Source: B10-G9 sp963712165
Lineage (GTDB): Bacteria > Chloroflexota > Anaerolineae > Anaerolineales > UBA11858
DNA: 64,000 nt
Direction of reading: 5' to 3'
Assembly (NCBI GenBank): GCA_963712165.1
Contig: CAVQGY010000002.1
Location: 1,116,001-1,180,000, forward strand
The notes under the pieces were generated by a model. The model did not search any database and had not been told where the DNA came from. It worked only from the letters and a program-made list of their open reading frames with translations. Numbering within the stretch: position 1 is the stretch's first letter; the number at the start of each line of letters is the position of its first letter. The position numbers and the translations under genes were made by a program. Below, piece after piece: positions 48,190 through 57,704 of this stretch.

Positions 48190-48804
48190 ATGGGGTTGCT
48201 AAAGGAAGCCTTCTCTACTGTGCCGAACTGGATCTCAATGATCCGGATGGTTATGTTGGTCCCTCTTTGGATCTGGGCGACCCAAGGACGCCTAACATGG
48301 GTGGCCTGGGGATTGATCTTCGTTGCAGTGACCGATATCTTGGATGGCATGGTTGCCAGATTATTCAAACAAACCTCAGAAATAGGCGAGAGGCTGGACT
48401 CCTGGGCTGACCATTTGATCCTGGTCTCGTCCGTGATCTGGTTATTCCTCTACCTGGGTGATATTCTCCCTGAGGGACGGCTGTTGTGGATGATCCCCGC
48501 GATCGGGTTATTTCTGACCGCCATTCTGATCGGAATCATAAAAAACCGCCATTTTGGCGGGACTCATATCATGGAGGGCAAGATCTTGGCAGTATTTGGG
48601 TACCTGGGCATCGTCATGTTCCTGTTTGGTAAGTATTCCGAGGTGGTGTATTTTTGTATGATCGGGTCCTGGGCTGTTCACAGTATTGTCAATATCATCT
48701 TTCACTATCGCCCGGACCTGTTCAATAAACACCAGCGCTCCTTGATCCTGGGCCTTTTGGGACTGGATTTCGAAGAGGGGCCGATCCGGTATTTCTTCAG
48801 CTGA
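48190..48804 (+). CDS. CDP-alcohol phosphatidyltransferase family protein
   Basis: 204 residues from the ATG at 48190, 6 nt after GGAGG (a GTG 3 nt earlier is too close). The full family motif D-x2-D-G-x2-A-R-x8-G-x3-D-x3-D is present (DILDGMVARLFKQTSEIGER then LDSWAD). About six TM helices. It joins CDP-diacylglycerol to an alcohol such as glycerol phosphate or inositol phosphate to make membrane phospholipid; the acceptor is not clear. Confidence 0.88.
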   Translation: MGLLKEAFSTVPNWISMIRMVMLVPLWIWATQGRLTWVAWGLIFVAVTDILDGMVARLFKQTSEIGERLDSWADHLILVSSVIWLFLYLGDILPEGRLLWMIPAIGLFLTAILIGIIKNRHFGGTHIMEGKILAVFGYLGIVMFLFGKYSEVVYFCMIGSWAVHSIVNIIFHYRPDLFNKHQRSLILGLLGLDFEEGPIRYFFS

Positions 48805-48854
48805 TCAGTCCGGATCATTGGTTCTAAAATTCTCTCAAGAACTGCGCCGCTACT

Positions 48855-49226
48855 ATGCCTGACCTCTCTAGTTTTCCTTTCCGATTCAACCCTGACGCTT
48901 GTGAAAAATGCCGGGGGGAGTGCTGCCGGTGGGGTGGATATGTCTGGGTACGAGAAGAGGAGATCCAGGCTATGGCGGCCCTGATGAAAATGGATCTGGA
49001 TAGTTTTGCGAACGAGTATGTCAAAGCAGCCTATGGGAAGCTTTCTCTCCAGGAGCGCCTGCGGGAGGGGGAATCCCACTGCTGCCTGTTTGACCATTTC
49101 AACAACCGCTGCCTTGTTTACAAGGTCCGTCCTGAGCAGTGCCGCACTTTCCCCTTCTGGGATACCTATCTGGAGAACTTCCAGCTCTTGCTGGAGATCT
49201 GCCCGGGTGTATCCTTAAAGGAATGA
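48855..49226 (+). CDS. YkgJ-family cysteine cluster protein
   Basis: 123 residues. C16-x2-C19-x3-C23-C24 at the start, then CC, C and C in HCCLFDHFNNRCLVYKVRPEQCRTFPFW, the DUF/YkgJ zinc or iron-sulfur cluster pattern. Cytosolic, role unknown in the family. It lies 50 nt after the phosphotransferase gene, same direction. Confidence 0.85.
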   Translation: MPDLSSFPFRFNPDACEKCRGECCRWGGYVWVREEEIQAMAALMKMDLDSFANEYVKAAYGKLSLQERLREGESHCCLFDHFNNRCLVYKVRPEQCRTFPFWDTYLENFQLLLEICPGVSLKE

Positions 49227-49268
49227 TCAGCGGGGAGCTGAGAGTAGGACTGATTTGCGGGAATGAAA

Positions 49269-49335
49269 AAGGGCGACTCACACCCTGGGCCATGATCCGT
49301 TCAATGAGTCATGGCAGATGAGCCGCCCTTATTTT
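49269..49335 (+). terminator. Long stem terminator region
   Basis: AAGGGCG (49269-49275) pairs with CGCCCTT (49324-49330), with an internal CATGA/TCATG stem, then ATTTTATT. It lies between the YkgJ gene and the converging MFS gene. Confidence 0.55.
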
Positions 49336-49347
49336 ATTAGAATACGT

Positions 49348-50688
49348 TTATTGTAGTTCTTTTGCTCTATCCGCCATCATTTTGCGCAGTTTGCGGGAAT
49401 CCCTGGGATAGGCCCAGTAAAAGAGAGAATAGAGCACTCCGCAAACAGTCCAGGGTATTGGGATGGTCCAGATCATGGATTGCGTGAGACCGACCCGGTC
49501 TGCCAACCAGCCAGCAAAAACAGCTACCAGGGCAGCAAAACCACTTTCAATGAATGTGGTCATCGCGAATGCTGTTGAGCGCAATTCTGGTGGGACGGCG
49601 CCCTGCATCATAGGCTCTTTAGCCCCTTTGCCTGGCCAGCCGATCAGCAGGGCAGTGCCGAAACAGAGCGCAACAATGCCCCAGAACGGCCAATCCTGAG
49701 TTTGGGTGAACAGCACCCAGGTCAGTGGGACTCCGCTGAAAACCGATATCTGACCAATAATGGTCCGGCCATATTTGGGATTTCGGCTCTCTGCCCAATC
49801 TCCCAGGAATCCCCCGATGATATTGCTGATCCCAACGCCAACAACAATCCCCGCAAAGGCGATCACAGCCTGCCCTTCATTCACATTCAGGACTTCCACC
49901 ATCCAGGTGATGATAAATAATTCCATCACGCGCCAGGGCATGGTTCCTGCCAATCCCTGGGCGATAGCCACCCAGATCGTGCGGATCTTGAGCACTTCCA
50001 GCATATCTTTTCCCTTCATTTTGTACTGGGAAGCAGATTCGGCGGTGATAATGCCTTCCAGTTCAGGCTCTGCTGCGCCCCGGACCGGCTCTTCCACCAT
50101 CAGCCAAATCACCAGGCCAGACAACATGCTTAATCCCCCCAGGGTGAAAAATCCCCATCGCCATAGTGTTGGTGAAGCCAGAAAACCCAAGCCTACCACG
50201 CTGACAACGATGCCCAGAGTGCCGATGCCCTCCATTAAGCCCAAGGCCCGCCCCCGCTTTTTAGGCGGGAAAGTGTCCGACATCAATGAGAATGTGGCCG
50301 GCATCAGGCACCCTAATCCGATTCCGGATATGGCCCGGATCCATAAAAGCTGGCCGAAATTCTGGGTGAATCCGACCAGGAGGGTCCAGATACCCCAGAT
50401 TCCAGTACCAAACACGATCACGTACTTGCGGGGAAATTTATCTGCAATATAGCCCCAGAAAGGGGCGCTGATTGACTGGAGGGCGTTGCGAATGGTACCG
50501 ATCAGACCAAGATTGGCAAAGCTCAATCCCCACAAACCCCGCAGGGTCGGGAAGAGAACGGACATGGCCTGAGCTTCTCCCTGGTCGACAAAATAGCCAA
50601 ATGCCAGGGCGACCATGGTACGCCAGCGGCTTTTTTCTGATTGGATACTCGCTTGGTCCTCCGTTGATCTACCTTTTGTCTCAGTCAT
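49348..50688 (-). CDS. MFS transporter
   Basis: 446 residues, 12 predicted TM helices. The MFS loop 2-3 motif is GYIADKFPRKYVIV, and the loop 8-9 relative GFLGDWAESRNPKYGR. An extra loop at about 205-235 holds EPELEGIITAES. It lies directly after the GH31 gene in the same direction, so it may import or export the sugar or oligosaccharide involved. The exact substrate is unknown. Confidence 0.88.
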   Translation of the reverse strand: MTETKGRSTEDQASIQSEKSRWRTMVALAFGYFVDQGEAQAMSVLFPTLRGLWGLSFANLGLIGTIRNALQSISAPFWGYIADKFPRKYVIVFGTGIWGIWTLLVGFTQNFGQLLWIRAISGIGLGCLMPATFSLMSDTFPPKKRGRALGLMEGIGTLGIVVSVVGLGFLASPTLWRWGFFTLGGLSMLSGLVIWLMVEEPVRGAAEPELEGIITAESASQYKMKGKDMLEVLKIRTIWVAIAQGLAGTMPWRVMELFIITWMVEVLNVNEGQAVIAFAGIVVGVGISNIIGGFLGDWAESRNPKYGRTIIGQISVFSGVPLTWVLFTQTQDWPFWGIVALCFGTALLIGWPGKGAKEPMMQGAVPPELRSTAFAMTTFIESGFAALVAVFAGWLADRVGLTQSMIWTIPIPWTVCGVLYSLFYWAYPRDSRKLRKMMADRAKELQ

Positions 50689-50743
50689 ATTTTTTCCTTT
50701 GGGATGGATTGTGGATGAAATCTATCCTGTCCCCTCACTGTTT

Positions 50744-52735
50744 TCAATCAGTAATCCTTTGAAAGAAGGGTAGTCTTTCGAGGGGTGCAGGATGATTTTT
50801 AACTATTGCCGGGCCGGTGAATACCTCATCAGACCAGTAAGCCTTCCATTTTCCCGGTGGGAAGTAGATTTCCCTGTTCCTCTGTTTTGGATAGAGGACC
50901 GGGGCGACTAGAAGCTCATTTCCTACCAGGAACTGGTCATCACAGACTAGGGCGCGTTCATCTTCTGGGGCCAGCCAGAAAACTGGCCGAATGATGGGAT
51001 CACCTGTCTCGACCGCTTGTTGAGCGACCTTCTCCAGCAAGGATGCGAACTCGAGATGCAAATTGGCGTACTTCCGACAGATTTGAGTGGTTTCTTCCCC
51101 GAAATCCCAGGGTGCCAGACTGAATTGCATCACCTGCAGAAAAGTATTTGCCTGGGCCCAGCGGATGATCAATTCTGGAGTAGGGTAGCCAAAGAAGACC
51201 GATTTTTCCAGGAATGAGGGAACATCGCTTAATCCCAGGGTTTCATCTTCCGGGTGGGTCGAATACTTCTTAAGACGGCTTTCAAGGATGGGAATAAGGA
51301 CCCTTTGAATGATCCAGATCAGAATGGGGTTTGAAGGGAACCGGAAATAGGCATTGCCGCCGATCATATCCGGGAATACAAAAGGATAACCGGCCAGGGA
51401 TAATGAAAGGGTGGAAGGGATGATCGAGCGCAGGCCATTATCATAACCCCAGGTACTCCAGATATCCCAAAGCCTGAAGAAGATGGGACAAGGTTGGTTC
51501 TTCCAGCCGGAGCGGACCTCACAGAAGTTGTAGTTCTCTGCGATCCAGTTGATATAGCGGTGAGTGTATTCATTGCGGGAATCCAGAGCTTCATTAAATA
51601 CACCGTCCCGGGGGACGAATTTGGCTTCTCCGGCGTCAAATTTAAATCCATCCAGATCATAGTCCTGTCTTAACTGATCCAGGCGGTTCTGCTGCCAGGC
51701 AAGGGCAGCGGGATTGGTGACATCCAGTAAATAGCCTCTCCCTTGCCACCACTTCACTCGGTAAGGTTTTCCCTCCCTGTTCTTGACGACAAACCCGTTT
51801 CTGGCGGCTTCCTCACCGGATTTAGAATAGGGATGGAAAAAGGGCATGACCCACAGGGTAACCTTGAATCCCAACTTTTTCAGCTCGGTGATCATGCCTT
51901 TCGGGTCCGGGAAACGTTGGGGGTCGAACTCCAGATCTCCATATTCGATTTGCCAGCGATCGTCGATCTCCAATACATGATATGGGTAATTATGGTCTTT
52001 GATCTCATGGGCAAATCGCAGGACGGTAGCCTGGTCTATCTGATCCTTATATCTGGCCCAGGTGGTCCAGATGGGAGCTCCCATCAGCTCCAGCGGGGGT
52101 GTTCGATCCGGCCGGCCGTAAATCTCACCCAGAATCCGGTAGCAGTCAACGATATGATCTCTGATGATTAGATCGAAGGTCAAGTCATTCCCGACCAGGG
52201 TGATCAACTGGTCTCCCTCTCCTTTCTTGTCGGAGAATGGACGCTGGTTGAAGGGAATCAAATCCTGGGATATGCCCCTTTGACGGTCCAGAAGGTATTG
52301 AGGGGGTTGGTTGATCCCGAGTAGGATCGGGGATTGGATTGAAATGGCAACACCCAGGCTGTTCAACCAGACCGGGGAGAGTAAAGTCGTGAGTCCGGTG
52401 GGACCGTTATCATCGGTGGAGAAATCAAAGAGGGGGAGCATGAGCTCGTTCCAGCGCAGGTGCTGGTTGATCACCTCACCTCCACCATACCAGTGCCCCA
52501 GCATCCGGATCTGATTTTTGATATCTTCTCCCTGCCATCTAAAGGAAACACTGTGTGAATGTACTTCAATGGATAGATGGTGATCAGGGAAGTGGAATTG
52601 GTGGGAAGACCCGTTACTCTTCTGCTCCAGAACCTCGCCAGACGTGGTTATATGGAAGATGGTTTCCCCGGATCTGGTTATCAGGCATTCCCAGGGATTG
52701 GTCTTGAATTGTATCTCGAAATCAATCTGATCCAT
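50744..52735 (-). CDS. GH31 glycoside hydrolase (MYORG/alpha-galactosidase-like)
   Basis: 663 residues. A beta-sandwich N-terminal domain (1-200), then the TIM barrel: PIWTTWARYKDQIDQ, VLEIDDRWQ, nucleophile D367 in FKFDAGEAKF and acid/base D456 in FVFPDMIGG. The FDAGE form places it with the GH31 branch of MYORG-like alpha-galactosidases rather than alpha-glucosidases. No signal peptide, so it acts on imported sugars; the MFS gene follows after 55 nt. Confidence 0.88.
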   Translation of the reverse strand: MDQIDFEIQFKTNPWECLITRSGETIFHITTSGEVLEQKSNGSSHQFHFPDHHLSIEVHSHSVSFRWQGEDIKNQIRMLGHWYGGGEVINQHLRWNELMLPLFDFSTDDNGPTGLTTLLSPVWLNSLGVAISIQSPILLGINQPPQYLLDRQRGISQDLIPFNQRPFSDKKGEGDQLITLVGNDLTFDLIIRDHIVDCYRILGEIYGRPDRTPPLELMGAPIWTTWARYKDQIDQATVLRFAHEIKDHNYPYHVLEIDDRWQIEYGDLEFDPQRFPDPKGMITELKKLGFKVTLWVMPFFHPYSKSGEEAARNGFVVKNREGKPYRVKWWQGRGYLLDVTNPAALAWQQNRLDQLRQDYDLDGFKFDAGEAKFVPRDGVFNEALDSRNEYTHRYINWIAENYNFCEVRSGWKNQPCPIFFRLWDIWSTWGYDNGLRSIIPSTLSLSLAGYPFVFPDMIGGNAYFRFPSNPILIWIIQRVLIPILESRLKKYSTHPEDETLGLSDVPSFLEKSVFFGYPTPELIIRWAQANTFLQVMQFSLAPWDFGEETTQICRKYANLHLEFASLLEKVAQQAVETGDPIIRPVFWLAPEDERALVCDDQFLVGNELLVAPVLYPKQRNREIYFPPGKWKAYWSDEVFTGPAIVKNHPAPLERLPFFQRITD

Positions 52736-52952
52736 TATGGAGCATCCAGGGCTGTTCGTTAATGAGGAAACATCATTGCTGGCACAGAAAGGAGATGATC
52801 CTAATGTTGGGAATTGTACCCTGAAAAATGTTTTCCAGTGAATGGCAAGCCCAGTTCATTGAGGGTATGACCATCAACCTGGATTCATATCACGGACTTA
52901 TGGCAATCAGCTCTTCCTTATAGTCCTGCATCCTCCTATTATCCAGTTATGC

Positions 52953-52958
52953 TATACT
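52953..52958 (+). promoter_or_regulatory. -10 element of a probable leaderless gene
   Basis: TATACT ends 7 nt before the GTG start at 52966, with no Shine-Dalgarno between. This is the same geometry as the LysM gene at 5727. No clear -35. The rest of 52736-52952 shows no gene apart from a trivial 6-codon frame after AAAGGAG at 52790. Confidence 0.45.
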
Positions 52959-52965
52959 CAATTCC

Positions 52966-53628
52966 GTGAGAAAAAGTACCGCATTTATCCTGGTTTCCCT
53001 TTCCCTGCTGGTCATTATTTGCCTTCAGGTGCCTGACCTTGCCCTGGCTGGCCCTAATCCTCAGTCCACTCTCGTAAAATCGATCTTCATCCAAAGTCCT
53101 CGAGAGGGACAGGCGTTACAGGGAGTGGAGATCATCGAAGGCAAGATACGTGGAGAAGGATATCTTAAAGGAACCATTCACTTCAGCTATAGTGATACTC
53201 CCGCCCAGAATCGTACCTGGTTCTTCATTGCAGACATCGAGGGCGAGAATCTTGATAGCTCACAGACCGCATTCCTGGTGGAATGGGATACAACCCAGAT
53301 ATCTGATGGGGATTATGACCTGAGAGTGGTTGCCGATTACAGCGAGGGGTCAGCGATCTTCGAACTGGTCCCTAACTTGCGGATTCGCAACCATACACCT
53401 GTTGAGACAGCCGCACCGGGGTCCACAACTGAAGTAGAAGATAATGAACCGCCACTACCTCCATCCTCCACGCCTGGACCAGAGAAAACATCCACTCCGC
53501 TTCCCCCTAATCCTGCTGAAGTGCGCAGTGACGAACTCCAGGGAGTATTAAAGGTCAGCGCAATTGCGGTGGCAGGATTTTTTATTATTGGTATGATTTA
53601 CTGGTACTTCACCAGAAGAACCAGGTGA
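52966..53628 (+). CDS. Exported Ig-like protein with C-terminal membrane anchor
   Basis: 220 residues, GTG start. Signal peptide 1-28 (LALA-G). An Ig/FN3-like domain (about 38-145; FIQSPREGQALQGVEIIEG and TTQISDGDYDLRVVADY), a long Pro/Ser/Thr linker (about 150-185), and a TM segment with RRTR stop. Overall layout is like the LysM protein at 5727, as is the leaderless promoter. Its last bases overlap the possible GTG start of pth by 4 nt. Confidence 0.75.
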   Translation: MRKSTAFILVSLSLLVIICLQVPDLALAGPNPQSTLVKSIFIQSPREGQALQGVEIIEGKIRGEGYLKGTIHFSYSDTPAQNRTWFFIADIEGENLDSSQTAFLVEWDTTQISDGDYDLRVVADYSEGSAIFELVPNLRIRNHTPVETAAPGSTTEVEDNEPPLPPSSTPGPEKTSTPLPPNPAEVRSDELQGVLKVSAIAVAGFFIIGMIYWYFTRRTR

Positions 53629-53636
53629 TAGGATCT

Positions 53637-54227
53637 ATGTTCAGGAAATCTAAGCCATATTTGATCGTAGGGTTAGGCAACCCGGGTCGCGAATATCGCG
53701 GCAACCGGCATAATATTGGTTTTATGGTGCTGGATCAACTGGCAACCCGTTTGAATGCATCCTTCTCCCGGACGAAATATAACGCCTTGATGACAGCAAT
53801 CCGTTATGGGGATCAACGCCTGATCCTGATCAAACCCCAAACCTTTATGAATCTCTCCGGTCAGCCAGTATCTTCATTTATCCGTTTTTATAAACTGCCC
53901 CGGGAGCAAGTACTTGTGGTCTATGATGATGTTGATCTGCCTTTTGAGACATTACGGTTAAAACCAGATGGCGGGGATGCAGGGCAGAAGGGCGTCCGTT
54001 CCATCATCCAGCAGCTGGGCACTAAGGAGTTCCCCCGTCTGAGGGTCGGAATTGGCCGGCCTCCCGGCCGTATGTCAGTAAGTTCCTATGTGCTGCAGGA
54101 TTTTTCCAGCCCGGATAGAGAGATGCTCCCCTTTGTTCTTGACCAGGCGACTTCTGCCGTCCTTCATTTTATTGACCATGGGCTTGAATCAGCCATGACC
54201 ATCTATAACCAGCAGCCTACCCCATAA
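53637..54227 (+). CDS. pth: Peptidyl-tRNA hydrolase
   Basis: 196 residues from the ATG at 53637; a GTG at 53625 overlapping the previous stop (GTGA) is an alternative. It frees peptides from stalled peptidyl-tRNA. YLIVGLGNPGREYRGNRHNIGF contains the catalytic His, KPQTFMNLSG the tRNA-contact Asn, VVYDDVDLPF the Asp, and GQKGVRSI follows. Complete. It lies next to mfd, a common pairing. Confidence 0.95.
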   Translation: MFRKSKPYLIVGLGNPGREYRGNRHNIGFMVLDQLATRLNASFSRTKYNALMTAIRYGDQRLILIKPQTFMNLSGQPVSSFIRFYKLPREQVLVVYDDVDLPFETLRLKPDGGDAGQKGVRSIIQQLGTKEFPRLRVGIGRPPGRMSVSSYVLQDFSSPDREMLPFVLDQATSAVLHFIDHGLESAMTIYNQQPTP

Positions 54228-54236
54228 TCATTCTTT

Positions 54237-57200
54237 ATGCAGCAGCAAGTGATCGACCTCCTCAAGGATCAGCCGGCTTTCCAAGAGCTGGTGGAAGAAT
54301 TACGCTCAGGCAGCTCTTCTGAACGGCTTGGTTTGCCAAGGGCAGCCCGGATCCCCGTGTTAAGCTCGCTGAATGCAGTTCTGAATCGACCTTTACTGCT
54401 GGTCGCTGATAAAACCGACCGGGCTATGCTTCTGGAGGATGAATGGAAGTTCTGGTCATCCGGATCGCAGTTGTCCTTTTTCCCTGAGCCCGATCCCCTC
54501 TTTTATGAGAAGATTCCCTGGAGCAGGAAGACCAGGCAAGAGAGGTTGGGATTATTGGCTGACCTATCCTTTTTAATGCACCCCGGTCGGGATGATGGGA
54601 ATATTCCTCCCTTGATCCTGTCCCCTATTCGTGGGTTGATGACCCGAACCCTGCCAAGAAGATCTTTCTTAAAAGCATCCAGGGAGATCCAGATCGGCAG
54701 TGTCCATGATCTGCAGTCATTGGCAGCGGAATGGGTCCAGAATGGTTACCAGCCGATGCCTATAGTGACCATGCCGGGTGAGTTTGCTCGACGGGGAGGG
54801 ATCCTAGATATCTGGCCCCCGGGAGATCATTTTCCTGCCAGATTGGAGTTTTTTGGTGACGAAATTGAGATGCTGCGCCGGTTCGATCCCCAAAACCAGC
54901 GTACCATTGAGAAGATCGAAGGGATCAGGATCACTCCAGCCAGGGAGTTTTTGCTGGCGGGTACCTCGTCGATTGAGCTGGAGGGCGGTACAGTATGTGA
55001 GTATCATCTCCCAGTGTTGCACCAGGAGGTATCCAGCCTTCTGAATTATTTGCCACCGGATACTGTCATTTGTCTGGATGACAGTGATTCCTGTGAGGAA
55101 ACTGCCCGGGAGATTGAAGCCCAAGCAGAATCTCTCAGGGAAGGCTACCAGAAGGATGGGCAGATGGAATCTGATTTTCCTGCCCCATATCTGACCTGGA
55201 AGGATCTCAGGCGAGAACTGGACAAGTTCCAGGTTTTAGTATTGGGACCAGCCGGAGGGACGAGGGATGAAGGGATCAGCGCCCTGTTCTCTCCCAATCA
55301 GCGTTTTGCCGGTGAATTAAAAACCTTTACCTCTCACGTGGCAGGGATCATCCAGGAAGGAGAGCAAGTCGCGGTAGTCTCCAGGCAATCTGCTCGGCTT
55401 GAGGATGTCTGGAATGAACGCACCCAGTACGCCCGGTCACCTCATTTTGTCAAGGGCAGTATAGATGGAGGTTGGATATTCACCAGGCAGGATGGAAGCC
55501 AATACCATTTATTCTCTGACAGTGAGATTTTTGGATGGCGTCATATCCAACCTCGCCGCAGGCCTGTGCGTCGGGCCCAGTCTCCGGAAATTAATTATAC
55601 TGATTTCCAATCCGGGGATTGGGTTGTCCATATCGATCATGGCATTGGCCAGTATGTTGGCCTGACTTTCCGCGAGCTGGATGGCACCGAGGGTGAGTAC
55701 CTGGCAATTGAATATGCGGATAAGGATTTCCTCTATGTGCCGGTAGCCCAAGCTGATCGGTTGACCCGCTATGTAGGACCTGACCATCATGATCCTGTTA
55801 TTTCTCGCCTGGGTGGGGGAAGGTGGAATAAATCCAAATCGCGTGTCAAGGAAGAGGTGGTTCAGGTTGCTCAAGACCTGCTGGACCTCTATGCGCGGAG
55901 GAAAACCGTAGCAGGATATGCGTTTGCTTCTGATACTAGCTGGCAGCAGGAGCTGGAAGCGAGTTTTCCGTATATTGAAACCGATGACCAGCTCGTGGTC
56001 CTTTCCCAGGTGAAAGCAGATATGGAACAAGCCAGACCAATGGACCGTTTGATCTGTGGTGATGTCGGCTATGGAAAAACCGAGATTGCCCTCCGAGCTG
56101 CCTTCAAGGCTGTAATGGATGGAAAACAAGTTGCGGTCCTGGTGCCAACCACTGTGTTGGCACAGCAGCACTATGATACATTTATCCAGCGCATGAGCGG
56201 TTTCCCTGTTGAAGTACGGATGTTATCCCGCTTCCGCACACCCAGGGAGCAGCGAGCGATCCTCTCCGGCTTGATCAAAGGCTCGGTGGATATTGTGATT
56301 GGCACTCACCGGCTTCTATCCAGAGACGTGATCTTCAAAGATCTGGGCTTATTGATTGTGGATGAAGAGCAGCGATTTGGTGTTGATCATAAGGAAAAGA
56401 TCAAGGCTAAGCGGGCTGATATTGATGTGTTAACCCTGACCGCAACTCCGATTCCGCGGACCATGTATATGGCTTTGACCGGAGTTCGGGATATCTCACG
56501 GATCAACACTCCTCCAGAAGAGCGGCTTCCGGTGGTCACTCATGTAGGTGCCTACGATCCAGGGCTGGTCCAACGGGCTATATGGCGGGAACTGGAGCGG
56601 GGAGGGCAGGTGTTTTTTGTGCATAATCGGGTGATGACTATCCAGGCTGCAAGATCCCATCTGGCTAAGCTTGTCCCGGAAGCTAGAATTGGCGTCGCGC
56701 ATGGACAGATGGCTGAAAAGGATTTGGAGGAACGCATGCGGGAATTTACAGGAGGAGAGATCGATGTGCTGCTTTCTACATCGATCATTGAGTCTGGCCT
56801 GGATATCCCCAATGCAAATACCCTGATTGTGGATCGGGCAGACCGTTTCGGTCTGGCGCAGCTCTACCAACTGAGAGGCAGGGTAGGGCGGGGATCACAG
56901 AGAGCTTATGCCTATTTCTTTAAGGAGCGCCAGGGAATACCCACGCTCGAGGGCCGGCTGCGCCTGGAGACCATTGCTGAACATACGGAATTGGGAGCAG
57001 GGTATGCAATCGCCATGCGTGATCTGGAAATCCGTGGATCGGGAGATATTCTGGGAACCCGCCAATCTGGTTATATCGCTGCAGTGGGCTTTCACCTGTA
57101 TACTCGTTTGCTAGCGGAAGCCGTCAACCTGATCAAAAAGGATCAGGGAGGCCCTGAGAGCAGTGGGGAACTAGCTTCACAGATCCTGCGTCCGCTTGTG

Positions 57201-57608
57201 AAGATCGATCTTCCCCTTCCTGTTGGGATCCCTGAGGATTATATTCAGGACCAATCAGTGCGTTTATCCCTTTACAGGAGGGCAGCATCGATCAACAAGT
57301 TGGCGGAGATCAACCAGCTGGAAAGTGAGTTTAAAGACCGCTTCGGCCCTTTACCAGCTACTGCAGTTAATTTCCTTCACCAGCTGGAGTTGAAATTGCT
57401 GGCAGAGCAGGCAGGTGTGGAGAGTATCTTCGTTCAGTATGGGGCACTTGCTCTTGGTTATCCGGAGGGCAAAGCCCTCCCGCAGCCGTGGGAATTTGAT
57501 ATGAAGGTTAAATTTGGGGAATCGACAGTTTGGCTGCCATTCAATCCAGATCAGCAAGACTGGGTTGAAGAGTTAAAAGGCGTACTCAAGGGCCTGGTAA
57601 TGTATTGA
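54237..57608 (+). CDS. mfd: Transcription-repair coupling factor
   Basis: 1123 residues. Removes RNA polymerase stalled at damage and recruits UvrA. UvrB-like domains (about 20-300), the RNA-polymerase-interacting CarD-like domain (about 455-510; SGDWVVHIDHGIGQYVGL), the RecG-like helicase with GDVGYGKTEIALRA (Walker A near residue 608) and DEEQRFGV, TRG motif region (ELGAGYAIAMRDLEIRGSGDILG) and D7 (about 970-1123). 9 nt after pth. Confidence 0.96.
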   Translation: MQQQVIDLLKDQPAFQELVEELRSGSSSERLGLPRAARIPVLSSLNAVLNRPLLLVADKTDRAMLLEDEWKFWSSGSQLSFFPEPDPLFYEKIPWSRKTRQERLGLLADLSFLMHPGRDDGNIPPLILSPIRGLMTRTLPRRSFLKASREIQIGSVHDLQSLAAEWVQNGYQPMPIVTMPGEFARRGGILDIWPPGDHFPARLEFFGDEIEMLRRFDPQNQRTIEKIEGIRITPAREFLLAGTSSIELEGGTVCEYHLPVLHQEVSSLLNYLPPDTVICLDDSDSCEETAREIEAQAESLREGYQKDGQMESDFPAPYLTWKDLRRELDKFQVLVLGPAGGTRDEGISALFSPNQRFAGELKTFTSHVAGIIQEGEQVAVVSRQSARLEDVWNERTQYARSPHFVKGSIDGGWIFTRQDGSQYHLFSDSEIFGWRHIQPRRRPVRRAQSPEINYTDFQSGDWVVHIDHGIGQYVGLTFRELDGTEGEYLAIEYADKDFLYVPVAQADRLTRYVGPDHHDPVISRLGGGRWNKSKSRVKEEVVQVAQDLLDLYARRKTVAGYAFASDTSWQQELEASFPYIETDDQLVVLSQVKADMEQARPMDRLICGDVGYGKTEIALRAAFKAVMDGKQVAVLVPTTVLAQQHYDTFIQRMSGFPVEVRMLSRFRTPREQRAILSGLIKGSVDIVIGTHRLLSRDVIFKDLGLLIVDEEQRFGVDHKEKIKAKRADIDVLTLTATPIPRTMYMALTGVRDISRINTPPEERLPVVTHVGAYDPGLVQRAIWRELERGGQVFFVHNRVMTIQAARSHLAKLVPEARIGVAHGQMAEKDLEERMREFTGGEIDVLLSTSIIESGLDIPNANTLIVDRADRFGLAQLYQLRGRVGRGSQRAYAYFFKERQGIPTLEGRLRLETIAEHTELGAGYAIAMRDLEIRGSGDILGTRQSGYIAAVGFHLYTRLLAEAVNLIKKDQGGPESSGELASQILRPLVKIDLPLPVGIPEDYIQDQSVRLSLYRRAASINKLAEINQLESEFKDRFGPLPATAVNFLHQLELKLLAEQAGVESIFVQYGALALGYPEGKALPQPWEFDMKVKFGESTVWLPFNPDQQDWVEELKGVLKGLVMY

Positions 57609-57634
57609 TCTCTCAAAAGAGTCACCAATCTGCT

Positions 57635-57663
57635 TTGACAATCAATCCTGCGGACGGTATAAT
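57635..57663 (+). promoter_or_regulatory. Consensus sigma70 promoter of the S1 gene
   Basis: TTGACA (57635-57640), 17-nt spacer, TATAAT (57658-57663), with a perfect match to both hexamers, 41 nt before the ATG at 57705. Confidence 0.9.
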
Positions 57664-57704
57664 TTACCCTTGTTGAAAATTGAAGTGTTATTGGAGAGTG
57701 TTTT

